From: CAYPCH01 sp964409165
GTDB lineage: Bacteria > Bacillota > Clostridia > Acetivibrionales > Acetivibrionaceae
NCBI GenBank assembly: GCA_964409165.1
Contig: CAYPCH010000025.1
Coordinates: 1-34,031 of the forward strand
Direction of reading: 5' to 3'
Length of the DNA stretch: 34,031 nucleotides
Shown: in pieces, positions 31,650-34,031 of the stretch
How positions within the stretch are numbered: the stretch's first letter is position 1
Layout of the letters: each line of letters starts with the position of its first letter
Notes under the pieces: generated by a model
What the model was told of the DNA's origin: nothing
The model's database searches: none
The model's input: the letters and a program-made list of their open reading frames with translations, nothing else
Position numbers and translations under genes: made by a program

Positions 31650-34031
31650 ATGAAAATAAGAACGAGATTAATTTGCTATGTGCTGATTCTATGCATGCTT
31701 ATGAGCGGTGTTTTCTTTGAAGCCACTGGGATGAATGCTTGGTCTGATGCCCATCAGAATTCGCCGGCTTTTGATAGTCATTCTCAAACTTTTTCCGATA
31801 TAGAGGGGCACTGGTGCAGAGAGTACATAGAGAAATTTTTTGAAAAGAAATGGGTTATAGGCTATGACGATGGATTGTTTCATCCCAATAGGTTTGTAAC
31901 CAGAGCAGAATTTACGGCAATGGTAGTAAAGATTTTTAAAAAGGTAGATTGTGCATATGAACACAGTTTTACAGATGTAAAAAAAGATGATTGGTTTTAT
32001 ACTCCGGTAGCTTGTGCTGCCAGTGAAGGTTTGATACAAGGATATGAAAACGGTTCTTTCAAACCAATGAATAACATGAGCAGGCAGGATGCGGCGGTAT
32101 TGGTAGCAAAGCTGTTTGGGGTTGATTTCTTTGAGGGAGCCAAAGAGTATAAATTTGCAGATGAGGATACATTTCAATATTACTCTTCTAAAAGTATAAA
32201 AAATCTTGCATCCCACGGAATTATAAAGGGTTATCCTGACGGAATGTTTAGACCCTCAAGACTTATAACCAGAGCGGAAGCGGTAAGAATGCTAGATGTT
32301 GTGTTGCAATATATTGAAGTGCCAGAAGAGATAATTCCGGTAGTACCACCAGAGACACCTGGTTCATCTCCTACATTTACAGTAAAACCTACATCGACTC
32401 CCAAAACATCAAAGAATAAAGGAGGGGAAAGCTCGACAAAAGCTCCTAAACTAGACCCCACAGAGAAACCGGAACCAACAGGGACACCGGAACCTACGAA
32501 GACGCTGGAACCTACGGACACGCCGGAACCTACGAAGATGCCGGAACCTACGAAGATGCCGGAACCTACGGACACGCCGGAACCTACGAAGATTCCGAAA
32601 CCTACGGACACGCCAGAACCTACGAAGACGCCGGAACCTACGAAGACGCTGGAACCTACGAAGACGCCGGAACCTACGAAGATGACGGAACCTACGGACA
32701 CGCCAGAACCTACGGAGACGCTAAAACCTACGAAGACGCCGGAACTTACGGAGACACCGTCTCTGGTATATCGTACATATACCAGTTCAGAAGATTTTAA
32801 TGAGGGTCAGTTAAGTAATGTAACTGGAAGGATAAAGGATCAATTGGTGCTTGAAGACAGAAAAGTTGGGCAAAGTATGGGGTCATTGCAAAATGTATAT
32901 GGAGAAAAACAGGAACCACTATACATAGAAGTTACCCAGAGTATGCCCAAATCAATATTGATGCCGTCCGATGATAAAATAGAAGTGAATGTGGGTTTAA
33001 AGGGTATTGGAGACCCATTAGTGATTGAAAGAGAACCTATAGATTTAGTAGTAGCAATAGATGATTCGGGGAGTATGGAATGGGGAAATATTGATGATGT
33101 TATGGCGACTCCAAACAGACTGGACCATGCCAAAGAAGCATCAAAAGGTATCATAGACTTGATGCTGTCTTATGATAGGGCGGCAGTAGTTGAGTTTGCA
33201 GGAAGTGTATGGATTCAACAGGATCTGACCGATGATAAAGAACTTTTGAAACAAAGCATAGATAACACTCCAGCATCTCCATGGAATGGAACTGCTATTG
33301 GCGCAGCAATAAGAATGTCAATGCAGATTATTGAAAAGAAAAGTGATGTAGGGCGAAAGAAAGTAATTTTATTGCTTTCCGATGGTAGTGACAACATGTG
33401 GAGTTATTCACAAATAATACAGCAGGCAGAAATGGCAAAAGAGAAGGATATAAGAATATATTGTGTAGGGCTCGGAAGCGGAGCAGATCAGGATTTATTA
33501 AAGGAGATTTCAAAAATTACGAAAGCAGGATATTCTTTTAGTCCGACCATGGAAGAGCTGGAAGAAATGATGTTTGAAGCTGGGGAAGAAATCTTTGATA
33601 TTGTGGGGAAAAATGTGATATTTGAAACGACAGTTGAAGAATATGTATCAGGGGATGAAATAAGCCCTGCACCTTCAAAGGTTATTGAGAATAATGATGG
33701 AAGTAAAACTTATCAATGGATATATGGCAGATTCATTATTGGGGAAGAAAAAGATTTGACAATACCTTTTGAATGTATTGAATTACTTGATGTATCAAAG
33801 GTTTTTCTGATGAAAGATACAAAACTTACTTATAAGGATGAGAATAACAAAGAAATTGAGATTTATATTGATGATGTTTTACTTCCTGTAAGCAGGTATT
33901 GTGATGAAGGAAACTGGAGTGCAGTATATGACAGTAAACGCGACGGAACAAAATGGGGAAGTGTTTGGTGGAACGGAAAAGTATACAATGATGGAACAAT
34001 GAAAGTTAAGGTTTCAAGCAGTAATGACGGG
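31650..34031 (+). CDS. SLH-anchored PEPT-repeat VWA surface protein (3' end outside the window)
   Basis: An open frame of 794 codons to the window end. It has a signal peptide (about 1-30) and three SLH domains at about 47-95, 107-156 and 169-220 (GYDDGLFHPNRFVTRAEF, GYENGSFKPMNNMSRQDA, GYPDGMFRPSRLITRAEA), which bind pyruvylated secondary wall polymer. A Pro/Glu/Thr linker (about 230-372) is built of PEPTKT/PEPTDT hexapeptides. A von Willebrand A domain from about 465 has the MIDAS D471-x-S473-x-S475 (IDDSGSM), then TAIGAAI and LLLSDGSDN. Further beta-rich sequence runs off the edge. SD site AAGGGGAG precedes the ATG. The MIDAS is complete, so metal-dependent ligand binding is plausible; the ligand is unknown. 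Confidence 0.93.
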   Translation, partial: MKIRTRLICYVLILCMLMSGVFFEATGMNAWSDAHQNSPAFDSHSQTFSDIEGHWCREYIEKFFEKKWVIGYDDGLFHPNRFVTRAEFTAMVVKIFKKVDCAYEHSFTDVKKDDWFYTPVACAASEGLIQGYENGSFKPMNNMSRQDAAVLVAKLFGVDFFEGAKEYKFADEDTFQYYSSKSIKNLASHGIIKGYPDGMFRPSRLITRAEAVRMLDVVLQYIEVPEEIIPVVPPETPGSSPTFTVKPTSTPKTSKNKGGESSTKAPKLDPTEKPEPTGTPEPTKTLEPTDTPEPTKMPEPTKMPEPTDTPEPTKIPKPTDTPEPTKTPEPTKTLEPTKTPEPTKMTEPTDTPEPTETLKPTKTPELTETPSLVYRTYTSSEDFNEGQLSNVTGRIKDQLVLEDRKVGQSMGSLQNVYGEKQEPLYIEVTQSMPKSILMPSDDKIEVNVGLKGIGDPLVIEREPIDLVVAIDDSGSMEWGNIDDVMATPNRLDHAKEASKGIIDLMLSYDRAAVVEFAGSVWIQQDLTDDKELLKQSIDNTPASPWNGTAIGAAIRMSMQIIEKKSDVGRKKVILLLSDGSDNMWSYSQIIQQAEMAKEKDIRIYCVGLGSGADQDLLKEISKITKAGYSFSPTMEELEEMMFEAGEEIFDIVGKNVIFETTVEEYVSGDEISPAPSKVIENNDGSKTYQWIYGRFIIGEEKDLTIPFECIELLDVSKVFLMKDTKLTYKDENNKEIEIYIDDVLLPVSRYCDEGNWSAVYDSKRDGTKWGSVWWNGKVYNDGTMKVKVSSSNDG
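32466..32756 (+). repeat. Coding minisatellite, 18-bp units (PEPTKT/PEPTDT)
   Basis: About sixteen in-frame 18-bp units of the form CCGGAACCTACGAAGACG, varying mainly at the codon after Thr (AAG, GAC or GAG) and the next (ACG, ATG or ATT). The near-identity of units at DNA level implies recent tandem expansion. It sits between the SLH and VWA domains. Confidence 0.9.

Noticed and set aside
32231..32701. Minus-strand ORF encoding a VGSG-rich repetitive protein
   Set aside because: It is the antisense of the PEPT minisatellite in the SLH/VWA gene; it lacks an SD site and its repetitiveness mirrors the coding strand.

Overview
The window is about 34 kb of AT-rich chromosome from a low-GC Clostridia-type bacterium. 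I place it near Acetivibrio/Hungateiclostridium (the Clostridium thermocellum group). The reasons are secreted proteins built from paired 'copper amine oxidase N-terminal' stalk domains, long Thr/Pro linkers, an SLH-anchored surface protein, clostridial sepF-yggT-ylmH-divIVA and ylxM-ffh-rpsP-khpA-rimM-trmD gene order, and frequent TTG/GTG starts behind strong Shine-Dalgarno (SD) sites. The species is an inference. No rRNA, tRNA, CRISPR array, transposase or phage gene was seen.

Layout. (1) 1-6793: a PLP-fold methionine gamma-lyase family protein, a HlyD-like anchored protein, then the division-associated run yggS-sepF-yggT-ylmH-divIVA, a terminator, and aroB. (2) 6828-9506: a large secreted stalk/LRR/transglutaminase/DUF5050 protein and a small convergent gene. 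(3) 9775-22340: a PRTase-like gene, miaB, two secreted stalk-domain proteins (one with a YkuD-type catalytic motif, one CAP/SCP), then a YlbF/RicA-like gene, mutS, mutL, miaA and hfq. This is the Bacillus miaB-ymcA-mutS-mutL-(miaA-hfq) order with surface genes inserted after miaB. (4) 22684-23796: lexA divergent from a yneA-like LysM gene across a promoter region with three SOS boxes. (5) 23797-27088: a repeat-laden spacer, an unrecognised charged protein, and a ParM/actin-like protein with an added Cys-rich C-terminal region. (6) 27349-31244: the SRP/ribosome-maturation operon ylxM-ffh-rpsP-(small ORF)-khpA-rimM-trmD, without rplS directly behind trmD. (7) 31650-end: an SLH + PEPT-repeat + VWA surface protein, cut by the window edge.

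The less ordinary content is in the spacers. A MITE-like inverted-repeat element occurs three times (1-49, 13609-13746, 23928-23976) and supplies the last codons and stop of one gene. A separate 74-bp element is shared, 63/74 identical without gaps, between the leaders of the actin-like gene and the SLH/VWA gene. There are short tandem duplications at the 3' ends of yggT and mutS, a 15-unit hexamer microsatellite, and a 21-codon ORF with a strong SD site between rpsP and khpA. The best candidates for undescribed biology are the chromosomal actin-like protein with its unknown neighbour and shared leader element, and the small ORF in the ribosome-maturation operon.
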